Shown: piece after piece, positions 1 to 5,216 of the stretch
Position numbering within the stretch: the first letter of the stretch is position 1
How the letters are laid out: each line of letters opens with the position of its first letter
From: Ruminococcaceae bacterium UBA6364
Lineage (GTDB): Bacteria > Bacillota > Clostridia > Oscillospirales > Acutalibacteraceae
Assembly (NCBI GenBank): GCA_002440045.1
Contig: DJRI01000132.1
Location: 1,117-6,332, forward strand
DNA length: 5,216 bases
Direction of reading: 5' to 3'
Notes under the pieces: generated by a model
Told to the model about the DNA's origin: nothing
Seen by the model: only the letters and a program-made list of their open reading frames with translations
Database searches by the model: none
Translations under genes and position numbers: made by a program

Positions 1-1197
1 CAGCTTTTCAAGCGTATGACCGACGGCGAGTTCCCCGACGGCAGCAAGGTTTTAAGGGCAAAAATAGATATGAGCTCGCCCAATATGAATATGCGCGACC
101 CCGTTATTTACAGAATCGCTCACATTGAGCACCATCAGACGGGCAACAAGTGGTGCGTTTATCCGATGTATGACTTTGCGCACCCGCTTTCTGACGCAAG
201 AGAGGGCGTAACATATTCGTTGTGCTCGCTTGAATTTGAAAACCACAGACCGCTTTATAACTGGTTTATTGAGCAAATCGGCGGATTCAAAGAGCCGCCG
301 CGCCAGATTGAATTTGCAAGGCTCAACATAAACTATTGCATAACAAGCAAACGCAAAAACATAAAACTTGTAACAGAAAAGACCGTCAGCGGCTGGGACG
401 ACCCCAGAATGGCTACCGTCTGCGGAATGAGGCGCCGCGGCTATCCCGCCTCCGCAATACGCACGTTTATTGAAAAGGTCGGCGTTTCAAAAGCCTACAG
501 CGTTGTTGATTACGGACTTCTTGAGTCCTGCGTAAGAGACGAGCTTAACGCAACTGCGCCGCGCGCCATGGCGGTGCTTGAACCTTTAAAGGTAATTATC
601 GACAACTATCCCGAGGGCAAAACCGAGGATATTGAGGTCGAAATTCACCCCGACAAGCCCGAGCTCGGCAAAAAGACCGTATCTTTCGGCAGAGAAATAT
701 TTGTTGAAAAAAGCGATTTTATGGCAGAGCCCGTAAAAAAGTATTTCAGACTCTTCCCCGGAAACGAAGTACGTCTTAAAGGCGCATATTTCATCACCTG
801 CAACTCATACGAAACCGATGAAAACGGCAATGTAACCGTGCTTCACTGCACATATGACCCCGAAACAAAGGGCGGCAACGCGCCCGACGGCAGAAAAGTA
901 AAGGGCACAATTCAGTGGGTAGGAAGCAAAGCCTTTGAAGCCGAAATCAGACTTTATGACAGGCTTTTCACGGTTGAAGACCCCGCATCTGTTCCGGATG
1001 AAGAATTTGCTTCGGTAATCAATCCCGATTCGCTTAAAGTTCTTAAAGGCTGCCTTGTCGAAGAAAATCTTAAAGACGCAAAGCCGCTTGATACATTCCA
1101 GTTTATGAGAAACGGCTATTTCTGCGTCGATAAAGACTCAACGCCCGAGCACCCCGTATTCAACAGAACAGTAGCTCTTAATTCCTCTTGGAAATAA
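1..1197 (+). CDS. glnS: Glutaminyl-tRNA synthetase, 3' part (5' end outside window)
   Basis: This class I aminoacyl-tRNA synthetase attaches glutamine to tRNA-Gln in the cytoplasm. The frame is open from the first base, so the 398 codons seen are the C-terminal part. Alignment from memory with the 554-residue E. coli enzyme suggests that about 150 N-terminal residues, including the HIGH motif, lie upstream. Blocks typical of GlnRS run in order from the first in-window Met at base 16: LRAKIDM (residues 13-19), EHHQTGNKW (38-46), YPMYDFAHPLSDAREG (49-64), LEFENHR (72-78), the KMSKS-type loop as TSKRK (110-114), GWDDPRM (126-132), RRRGY (139-143) and APRAMAV (181-187). The C-terminal beta-barrel anticodon-binding region follows, with EVRLKGAY (251-258), DGRKVKG (291-297), EIRLYDRLF (310-318) and NRTV (383-386). 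The loop has Thr where E. coli has Met of MSK. The stop is TAA, and the next gene starts 17 bases on, so the two are probably co-transcribed. Many Firmicutes lack GlnRS and use Glu-tRNA amidation instead, so its presence is mildly informative. Confidence 0.97.
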   Translation, partial: QLFKRMTDGEFPDGSKVLRAKIDMSSPNMNMRDPVIYRIAHIEHHQTGNKWCVYPMYDFAHPLSDAREGVTYSLCSLEFENHRPLYNWFIEQIGGFKEPPRQIEFARLNINYCITSKRKNIKLVTEKTVSGWDDPRMATVCGMRRRGYPASAIRTFIEKVGVSKAYSVVDYGLLESCVRDELNATAPRAMAVLEPLKVIIDNYPEGKTEDIEVEIHPDKPELGKKTVSFGREIFVEKSDFMAEPVKKYFRLFPGNEVRLKGAYFITCNSYETDENGNVTVLHCTYDPETKGGNAPDGRKVKGTIQWVGSKAFEAEIRLYDRLFTVEDPASVPDEEFASVINPDSLKVLKGCLVEENLKDAKPLDTFQFMRNGYFCVDKDSTPEHPVFNRTVALNSSWK

Positions 1198-1214
1198 TTT
1201 AGGGAGGTTTAATT

Positions 1215-1883
1215 ATGAAATACGTTTACAAAGCGATTGCCGCCGTTCTTTCAATAGCGGTTATCCCCGTTACGATTTTTTCGCCGATAATATATTATCG
1301 CATTAAGTCGACTGCGCTTCAGGCGCTTTTTGTACTCAGTAAATATCTCGACAGTGAAAGCGTTTCAAAGTTTTTAGAAGGCAGAGACTCAATACCCGAT
1401 ACCATTGCCGATACTCTTTCGGTTTATGATATTTTCGATTCCGAGGGTCTTATACGCTCACTTTCGAAAAATGAATCGGTTTCCGATACTATTTCGGGTT
1501 TTAAGACGCCGTTTATTACCGCAGGCGTAATTCTTGCTCTTATTGCAATTTGCGCCGTTGTAACGGCAATTCTTGCAATTGTGTGCAAAGACAACCGCAA
1601 GGCCGTTTATTCGGCTTTTTCGGGAATCGGGCTTTCGGTTGCGTTTAAATTTGCTTTTGAGTCAATAGCCGCGCCCATTCTTGACGGCAAGCTTACAGGT
1701 TCTTCGTTCTGGGGTTCGCTTATTGCAAATGTTGAAGAGTTCGACCTTTCGTCGGCGTTTTGGTTTATCCCCGCAATGTTTGCCGCGGTTATCGTGTGGA
1801 CGCTTCTTTATAACATAACGCTCCCCGAGGACGAAAAGCGCAAAAGAAAAATTATGCTCGGCGAGGATGAGGCAAGCTTATGA
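1215..1883 (+). CDS. Four-helix membrane protein of unknown function
   Basis: I do not recognise this 222-residue protein. The start ATG has a strong ribosome binding site, AGGGAGG, at 1201-1207, 7 bases upstream. Hydrophobic segments at about residues 6-28, 99-124, 131-155 and 180-201 suggest four membrane helices. Lysines at 2 and 6, the KDNRK turn (125-129) and the KRKRK tail (208-212) would all be cytoplasmic under the positive-inside rule, giving N-in/C-in topology. Between helices 1 and 2 lies a loop of about 70 residues, rich in Ser, Asp and Glu, predicted to be outside. There is no cleavable signal peptide, lipobox or catalytic motif that I can name. It sits 17 bases after glnS and its stop overlaps the next start (ATGA), so it is likely translated from the same message. 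Its base composition resembles that of its neighbours. It could be a lineage-specific envelope protein; no function is assigned. Confidence 0.85.
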   Translation: MKYVYKAIAAVLSIAVIPVTIFSPIIYYRIKSTALQALFVLSKYLDSESVSKFLEGRDSIPDTIADTLSVYDIFDSEGLIRSLSKNESVSDTISGFKTPFITAGVILALIAICAVVTAILAIVCKDNRKAVYSAFSGIGLSVAFKFAFESIAAPILDGKLTGSSFWGSLIANVEEFDLSSAFWFIPAMFAAVIVWTLLYNITLPEDEKRKRKIMLGEDEASL

Positions 1884-2335
1884 TTTTTGACAAAGCAGAA
1901 AATATGCCGTTTTATTTTGACGGCGACGAAAGTTTAAAAAGCGTTCTTAAAGCTTACGGTGATTTTTCGCATACACCGTTTGACAGAGGCAGAATTGACA
2001 TCACCCCAAATAAAGAGTGGTGCAACGTTTCAAAGTATGAAACAAAAAGCCCCGACGAAGTAAAGCTTGAAGCCCACAAAAAATTCATTGACGTTCAGCT
2101 TATGTTTGACGGCGGTGAAAAAATCGGTTGGGCGCCCGTCAGCGACTGCACCGTCACAGAAGAATATGACGAAAACGGCGACATTGCGTTTATGACGAGT
2201 GAAAACACGCAGTTTATTGAGCTTAAAAAGGGCTATTTTGCCGTATTTTTCCCGCAGGACGCCCACGCCCCCTGCCTTTCGGACGACAAAAACACATTTT
2301 CTCACAAGCTTGTTTTTAAGGTTGCGATAAAGTAA
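1880..2335 (+). CDS. YhcH/YjgK/YiaL family protein (DUF386)
   Basis: This 151-residue protein matches the YhcH/YjgK/YiaL family (which includes E. coli TabA and EbgC) in length and motifs. Family members are small cupin-like beta-sandwich proteins with a metal-binding pocket. They are often encoded with sugar-utilisation genes such as sialic acid or beta-galactoside pathways, and the exact biochemical role is poorly defined. Visible hallmarks are the ExHxxFIDVQ block (E64, H66, 69-73), FFPQDAHAP (123-131, H129) and a C-terminal strand with lysines K143 and K147 near KLVFKV. The ATG overlaps the stop of the membrane-protein gene by four bases (ATGA), with GAGG at 1869-1872 seven bases upstream, so translational coupling is likely. 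No sugar gene lies within the window, so context does not show the substrate. Eight bases after the stop a long inverted-repeat element begins, followed by a terminator. Family assignment is firm; function is not. Confidence 0.92.
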   Translation: MIFDKAENMPFYFDGDESLKSVLKAYGDFSHTPFDRGRIDITPNKEWCNVSKYETKSPDEVKLEAHKKFIDVQLMFDGGEKIGWAPVSDCTVTEEYDENGDIAFMTSENTQFIELKKGYFAVFFPQDAHAPCLSDDKNTFSHKLVFKVAIK

Positions 2336-2343
2336 ATTCCGGC

Positions 2344-2507
2344 TAGGCATAAGAGGGTCGAACCAATACGGTTTTAAAAAGCTTTAGTTTTTGCATAATC
2401 GGGTGTTTCTTCGACACAGCAATACTTTCGTATTGCAAGGAGAAAAACGCCCGAGGATGCGGAAAATAAAGTTTTTAGGGCGTGTCGGTTCAACGCTCTT
2501 ATGCCTA
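2344..2507. repeat. 164-bp near-palindromic MITE-like inverted-repeat element
   Basis: The two ends, TAGGCATAAGAG (2344-2355) and CTCTTATGCCTA (2496-2507), are perfect 12-bp inverted repeats, and each ends in TA. Pairing continues inward: GAACC (2360-2364) with GGTTC (2487-2491), TAAAAA (2375-2380) with TTTTTA (2472-2477), CTTTA (2382-2386) with TAAAG (2467-2471), GCAT (2393-2396) with ATGC (2457-2460), and CGGGTGTTT (2400-2408) with AAACGCCCG (2445-2453). The tip is GCAATAC-TTTC-GTATTGC (2419-2436). The whole stretch would fold into one long imperfect hairpin in DNA or RNA. Terminal repeats with TA at both ends are what an IS630/Tc1-mariner-type non-autonomous element would leave, but no transposase is present. 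It lies in the 3' untranslated region of the upstream operon. The inverted repeat is directly visible; its mobile origin is inferred. Confidence 0.75.
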
Positions 2508-2523
2508 AGCATAAGAAAGAATT

Positions 2524-2574
2524 AAACGCTGTAATTTGAACTCCTTTTCGGGGCAAATTACAGCGTTTTTATTT
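2524..2574. terminator. Bidirectional intrinsic terminator between the yhcH-family gene and trmB
   Basis: A perfect 15-bp stem, AAACGCTGTAATTTG (2524-2538) with CAAATTACAGCGTTT (2554-2568), encloses a 15-base loop that can pair further (CTCC 2541-2544 with GGGG 2550-2553, one G-U). A T-rich run follows on the plus strand (2566-2574). On the minus strand the sequence past the stem is also T-rich. The position between two converging genes fits termination of both. Confidence 0.85.
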
Positions 2575-2587
2575 ATAAAATATTTTG

Positions 2588-3232
2588 TCAGTCTTTTTTT
2601 GTTGCCACAACTCTGTTAATCGGCGTGCCGAGAGACGAAAAGCGCCTTTCATACTCTGTCATAACGTTATTTTCGGCGTACTCGGACGAATGAAGGTCAT
2701 ATGTAAGTTCCGAAAGCTCAAAGCCCGTTTCTTCAAATTCGGGAAGCGAAAAATCAAACAGCCCTCGGTTATCGGTTTTAAAAAAGACCTTGCCGTGCGG
2801 TTTTAAAAGCTTTTTGTAATCTTCAAGAAACCCGCGGTAAGTAAGCCGCCTTTTATAATGCTTTGCTTTCGGCCACGGGTCCGAAAAGTTAAGATATATT
2901 GCGTCAACGCTTCCTTCGTTAAGACCTTCTGTTAAATCCTTTGCATCGCAGCAGCAAAGCTTTATGTTTTTAAGCCCCGACGCCTTCACCTTTTCGGCGG
3001 CAACAACCAAAACGTCGCTTATTTTTTCAACCGCGATAAAATTCACATTCGGAAATTTCTCTGCCGTGCCGACAATAAAATCGCCTTTGCCGCAGCCTAT
3101 TTCTATTCTTACGGGGTTGCCGTTTGAAAAAAAGCTTTTCGGGTCGCGTTTTTCGGATTTAATATCGTCTATCAAAAGCTCACTACAGGCTTCAAGCCTT
3201 TCCTTGCCGTGTTTTTTTCTTTTAACTCTCAT
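2588..3232 (-). CDS. trmB: tRNA (guanine-N7-)-methyltransferase TrmB
   Basis: TrmB uses S-adenosylmethionine to methylate N7 of guanine-46 in the variable loop of tRNAs. It is a cytoplasmic Rossmann-fold enzyme. The 214-residue length fits bacterial TrmB. The basic N-terminus (MRVKRKKHGKERLEACSE) is of the Firmicutes style. Motif I is EIGCGKGDF (44-52), with the acidic residue after strand 2 at E69 (AVEK). The family signature is NFSDPWPKAKHYKRRL (115-130), with SDPWPK and the RR pair intact. FKTDN (151-155) and TEYERRF (192-198) complete the active-site and tRNA-binding set. The start ATG has AAAGGTG just upstream on the minus strand and a perfect consensus promoter 31-59 bases upstream. The gene appears monocistronic, ends 13 bases from the shared terminator and diverges from pyk. 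No key residue seems to be missing. Confidence 0.97.
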   Translation of the reverse strand: MRVKRKKHGKERLEACSELLIDDIKSEKRDPKSFFSNGNPVRIEIGCGKGDFIVGTAEKFPNVNFIAVEKISDVLVVAAEKVKASGLKNIKLCCCDAKDLTEGLNEGSVDAIYLNFSDPWPKAKHYKRRLTYRGFLEDYKKLLKPHGKVFFKTDNRGLFDFSLPEFEETGFELSELTYDLHSSEYAENNVMTEYERRFSSLGTPINRVVATKKD

Positions 3233-3262
3233 AAAGCACCTTTTCTTTTAAATATCTCTACA

Positions 3263-3291
3263 ATTATACGAGCAGAAAAAGCGTTTGTCAA
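3263..3291 (-). promoter_or_regulatory. Consensus sigma-A promoter of trmB
   Basis: Read on the minus strand, TTGACA (3291-3286) and TATAAT (3268-3263) are both perfect and separated by exactly 17 bases. Transcription should begin near 3256, giving a leader of about 24 bases that carries the AAAGGTG ribosome binding site. No operator or leader structure was seen, so strong constitutive expression is inferred. Confidence 0.88.
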
Positions 3292-3341
3292 TTGCAACAT
3301 ATAAAGTCTGAAAATACTTTTTGTTTTTTACATTTCGCAGA

Positions 3342-3377
3342 TTGTATTGCACGACGTTTTTTGATATAATTTATAAT
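3342..3377 (+). promoter_or_regulatory. Extended -10 promoter(s) of pyk
   Basis: TATAAT at 3365-3370 is preceded by TG at 3362-3363 (an extended -10). It has a weak -35, TTGTAT (3342-3347), 17 bases upstream. A second perfect TATAAT lies at 3372-3377, with TTGCAC (3347-3352) 19 bases upstream. Either would start transcription a short way before the ribosome binding site at 3391, leaving a leader of roughly 20-35 bases. That is too short for a riboswitch. Confidence 0.75.
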
Positions 3378-3390
3378 GGAATAATTTTTA

Positions 3391-3396
3391 AAGGAG
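3391..3396 (+). promoter_or_regulatory. Ribosome binding site that sets the GTG start of pyk
   Basis: AAGGAG lies 11 bases before the GTG at 3408, slightly longer than the usual spacing. It is the only Shine-Dalgarno-like sequence close to the point where pyruvate kinase homology begins (MRKTKIVCTIGPAS), so it supports the GTG over the in-frame codons further upstream. Confidence 0.8.
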
Positions 3397-3407
3397 CGAA
3401 TAAGCCT

Positions 3408-4823
3408 GTGAGAAAAACAAAAATCGTATGTACAATCGGCCCTGCAAGCAGCAGTGAAGAAACCTTTATAGCAATGTGCAAAGCGGGTCTTAACGTTGCA
3501 AGGCTTAACTTTTCGCACGGCACGCACGAAGAGCACAAGAAAAAAATAGATATGATAAAAAAGGTGCGCGAGGAGCTTAAAATGCCGATTGCAATTATGC
3601 TCGACACAAAAGGCCCCGAATATCGCATCAAAACCTTTGAAAACGGAAGCGTCACATTAAACGACGGCGACGAATTTGTATTCACAAAGAATGATGTTGT
3701 CGGCAATTCGCATATGGTTTCGGTAAACTATAAAGGTCTTGTCAACGACCTTTCAATAGGCGACCGCGTTCTTGTTAATAACGGGCTCGTCATTTTTGAA
3801 GTCAAAGACAAAACTGACTGCGACGTTATATGCACCGTTGTTGCGGGCGGCGTGCTTTCGGACAGAAAAAGTATGAGCTTCCCCAACAAGGTTTTAAATC
3901 AGGTCTATTTGAGCGACCAGGATAAAGCCGACCTTCTTTTCGGAATCGAAAACAGCGTTGACTATGTTGCCGCGTCCTTCGTTTCCAGAAAGCAGGACCT
4001 TGTTGACCTTAAAGCGTTTTTAAAAGAAAACGGCGGCGAAAACATTGACATAATAGCCAAAATCGAAAACCGCACGGGAATAGACAATATCGACGAAATC
4101 TGCGAAGAGTGCGACGGAATTATGATAGGCAGGGGCGACCTCGGCGTTGAAGTTCCGTTTGCCGAATTGCCCGCACTGCAAAAATATATAATCACAAAGT
4201 GCAGGCTTCTCGGAAAGCGCGTTATAACCGCCACGGAAATGCTCGAATCTATGATATATAACCCCAGACCCACGCGCGCCGAAATTTCGGACGTTGCAAA
4301 CGCCGTTTATGACGGAACAAGCGCCGTTATGCTTTCGGGCGAGTCGGCGGCGGGCAAATATCCCGTTGAAGCCGTTAAAACAATGAGCGAGATTGTTGTT
4401 GAAACCGAAAAGCACATTCATTATGCAAAGCGTTTCAGAAACAACGATTTTAAAATAAAAAACAGAGTTGACGCAATATCTCACGCAACCTGCGGTATGG
4501 CAATAGATATTGACGCAAAAGCCATAGTCGTTACCTCGATTTCGGGTATGACCGTAAGAATGGTTTCGCGCTTCAGAGCGCCGACAGATATAATCGGTAT
4601 GGCGACAAACAAAGCCGTTTGGTATAAGCTTGCGCTTTCGTGGGGCGTTTTGCCTGTGCTGTCAGAGCAGTTCACATCTACAGACGTTCTGTTTTATCAC
4701 GCCTTAAGAGCCGCAAAAGAAAATCTTGATTTGAAACCCGGCGACAGCGTTGTTATGACAGGCGGAATTACAAACGGAAAATCAGGCAACACAAATCTTA
4801 TTAAAATAGAAACCGTTGAATAA
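3408..4823 (+). CDS. pyk: Pyruvate kinase
   Basis: Pyruvate kinase transfers phosphate from phosphoenolpyruvate to ADP, yielding pyruvate and ATP in the last step of glycolysis, in the cytosol. The GTG start gives 471 residues, a standard length without the extra C-terminal PEP-utiliser-like domain found in Bacillus enzymes. An upstream in-frame TTG at 3321 would place the start before the promoter, so it is rejected. Visible catalytic features are R32, the NFSHG loop (34-38), DTKGPE (66-71), KIEN with K218 and E220, GRGDLGVE (241-248), ATEML with T276 (275-279) and NPRPTRAEISDVANAVYDG (285-303). The B domain occupies roughly 72-160 and the C-terminal regulatory domain about 345-471, ending in a TGG...GKSGNTN motif. 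Glu71 corresponds to the residue that is Glu in K+-dependent enzymes and Lys in K+-independent ones, so K+ dependence is predicted. The usual PEIRTG is PEYRIK here. The gene stands alone between its own promoter and a terminator. Confidence 0.97.
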   Translation: MRKTKIVCTIGPASSSEETFIAMCKAGLNVARLNFSHGTHEEHKKKIDMIKKVREELKMPIAIMLDTKGPEYRIKTFENGSVTLNDGDEFVFTKNDVVGNSHMVSVNYKGLVNDLSIGDRVLVNNGLVIFEVKDKTDCDVICTVVAGGVLSDRKSMSFPNKVLNQVYLSDQDKADLLFGIENSVDYVAASFVSRKQDLVDLKAFLKENGGENIDIIAKIENRTGIDNIDEICEECDGIMIGRGDLGVEVPFAELPALQKYIITKCRLLGKRVITATEMLESMIYNPRPTRAEISDVANAVYDGTSAVMLSGESAAGKYPVEAVKTMSEIVVETEKHIHYAKRFRNNDFKIKNRVDAISHATCGMAIDIDAKAIVVTSISGMTVRMVSRFRAPTDIIGMATNKAVWYKLALSWGVLPVLSEQFTSTDVLFYHALRAAKENLDLKPGDSVVMTGGITNGKSGNTNLIKIETVE

Positions 4824-4850
4824 TCGGATAAAATAAAAATCGACCAAAAT

Positions 4851-4905
4851 AAAAACAGCCGTAATTTTCGGGGATTTTGCCCGTGAATTACAGCTGTTTT
4901 TTTAT
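4851..4905. terminator. Bidirectional intrinsic terminator after pyk
   Basis: AAAACAGC (4852-4859) pairs with GCTGTTTT (4893-4900). After a C/A mismatch, GTAATT (4861-4866) pairs with AATTAC (4886-4891), and an inner CGGG/CCCG closes a short loop. A run of seven or more T follows on the plus strand, and the A-rich left flank gives T on the minus strand. It lies between convergent genes, and the stop of the minus-strand gene is only a few bases away, so it should serve both. Confidence 0.85.
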
Positions 4906-5216
4906 CAATCGTCGGGGTCGATAATATCGTCTGCGTCGTTCATTATAACAACGCCGTCATCGTCGCTTATGACAATAGCGCCGTCGTCCTCGTCGGGTTT
5001 TACAACGCGCCCGTCCTTAAAGCCTTCCTGAAGCTTTATAGAGTCGTCTACCCACTCGCCGCTGTCGCCGTCGGCGGTATTTTTTCTTTTTACAGCGAAA
5101 AACGACACAGCCGCCGCAACAAGCGCCGCCGCGGCAACGCAAATTATAACAATAAGCTTTTTGTTGCTTTTTGCCTCTTCCTTTTTCGGAATATCTTCAA
5201 ATTCGGCGCTTAAAAC
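4905..5216 (-). CDS. Single-pass membrane protein with acidic tail, 3' part (5' end outside window)
   Basis: The minus-strand frame is open to the window edge, so the 103 residues seen are the C-terminal end of a longer protein; the true start is not visible. A lysine-rich stretch (PKKEEAKSNKK, 10-20 of the visible part) precedes one strongly hydrophobic, alanine-rich segment (about 21-42), then KRK (43-45), then a hydrophilic tail. Residues 75-103 contain 13 Asp or Glu out of 29, including a nine-residue tandem repeat (DDGAIVISD, DDGVVIMND). The basic stretch before the helix suggests that the N-terminal part is cytoplasmic and the acidic tail external, but the KRK on the far side makes this uncertain. 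The helix could also be an N-terminal anchor if the start lies just upstream. There is no lipobox, sortase motif or recognisable catalytic domain. Only a terminator separates it from pyk, its convergent neighbour. Function unknown. Confidence 0.8.
   Translation of the reverse strand, partial: VLSAEFEDIPKKEEAKSNKKLIVIICVAAAALVAAAVSFFAVKRKNTADGDSGEWVDDSIKLQEGFKDGRVVKPDEDDGAIVISDDDGVVIMNDADDIIDPDD

Noticed and set aside
2030..2350. A 106-codon minus-strand frame antisense to the YhcH-family gene
   Set aside because: The plus-strand frame carries conserved family motifs throughout. The antisense frame has no recognisable domain and starts within the inverted-repeat end.
2374..2556. A 60-codon minus-strand open frame in the intergenic region
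   Set aside because: It lies almost wholly inside the hairpin element and the terminator and has no convincing ribosome binding site. It would be repeated wherever the element occurs, so it is most likely a by-product of the repeat.
2585..3251. Plus-strand frames of 73 and 95 codons antisense to trmB
   Set aside because: TrmB motifs cover the minus strand, and these frames show no protein-like features or proper start signals.
3321..3407. A longer pyruvate kinase starting at TTG 3321
   Set aside because: The extra 29 residues do not resemble the family, and the promoter -10 elements lie inside this stretch. Homology begins exactly at the GTG at 3408, behind AAGGAG.
3378..3407. A possible riboswitch or leader in front of pyk
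   Set aside because: The leader after the predicted transcription start is only about 30 bases and shows no stem, so there is no room for an aptamer.
4020..4484. A 154-codon minus-strand frame inside pyk, with similar antisense frames at 3371-3706, 3962-4273 and 4481-4675
   Set aside because: They are antisense to a clearly conserved enzyme, have no homology that I recognise and arise from codon bias of the real gene.
4905..5108. A complete 67-codon gene starting at GTG 5108
   Set aside because: The frame stays open to the window edge, the membrane helix lies mostly upstream of that GTG, and no ribosome binding site precedes it. The gene is therefore treated as truncated by the window.

Overview
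The window looks like chromosomal DNA of a Gram-positive anaerobe of the Clostridia type, plausibly an uncultured gut lineage related to Oscillospirales/Ruminococcaceae. This placement is an inference. It rests on moderate GC content, AGGAGG-like ribosome binding sites, promoters close to the sigma-A consensus, and protein styles (TrmB, pyruvate kinase) that read like clostridial ones. No RNA gene, CRISPR array, transposase or phage gene was seen.

Layout. Positions 1-2335 hold three tightly spaced plus-strand genes: the 3' two thirds of glnS (glutaminyl-tRNA synthetase, cut by the window edge), a four-helix membrane protein of unknown function, and a YhcH/YjgK/YiaL-family protein that overlaps it by 4 bases. 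Positions 2336-2587 form a convergent intergenic region. It contains a 164-bp near-palindrome with TA-flanked terminal inverted repeats (a MITE-like element) and, next to it, a 15-bp perfect-stem bidirectional terminator. On the minus strand, 2588-3232 is trmB (tRNA m7G46 methyltransferase). A 175-bp divergent promoter region (3233-3407) follows, with a perfect consensus promoter for trmB and an extended -10 promoter for pyk. Pyruvate kinase (3408-4823, GTG start) is followed by a second bidirectional terminator. A minus-strand gene truncated at the window end encodes a single-pass membrane protein with a very acidic tail.

How the genes work together. Most of the window is housekeeping: glutamine charging of tRNA, tRNA guanine-46 methylation and the last step of glycolysis. 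No defence, secretion or biosynthetic system is evident. The strongest unexplained structure is the 164-bp hairpin element 8 bases after the yhcH-family stop codon. Lesser points are two terminators that share sequence blocks, the uncharacterised membrane protein between glnS and the yhcH-family gene, and an acidic nine-residue tandem repeat in the last protein.
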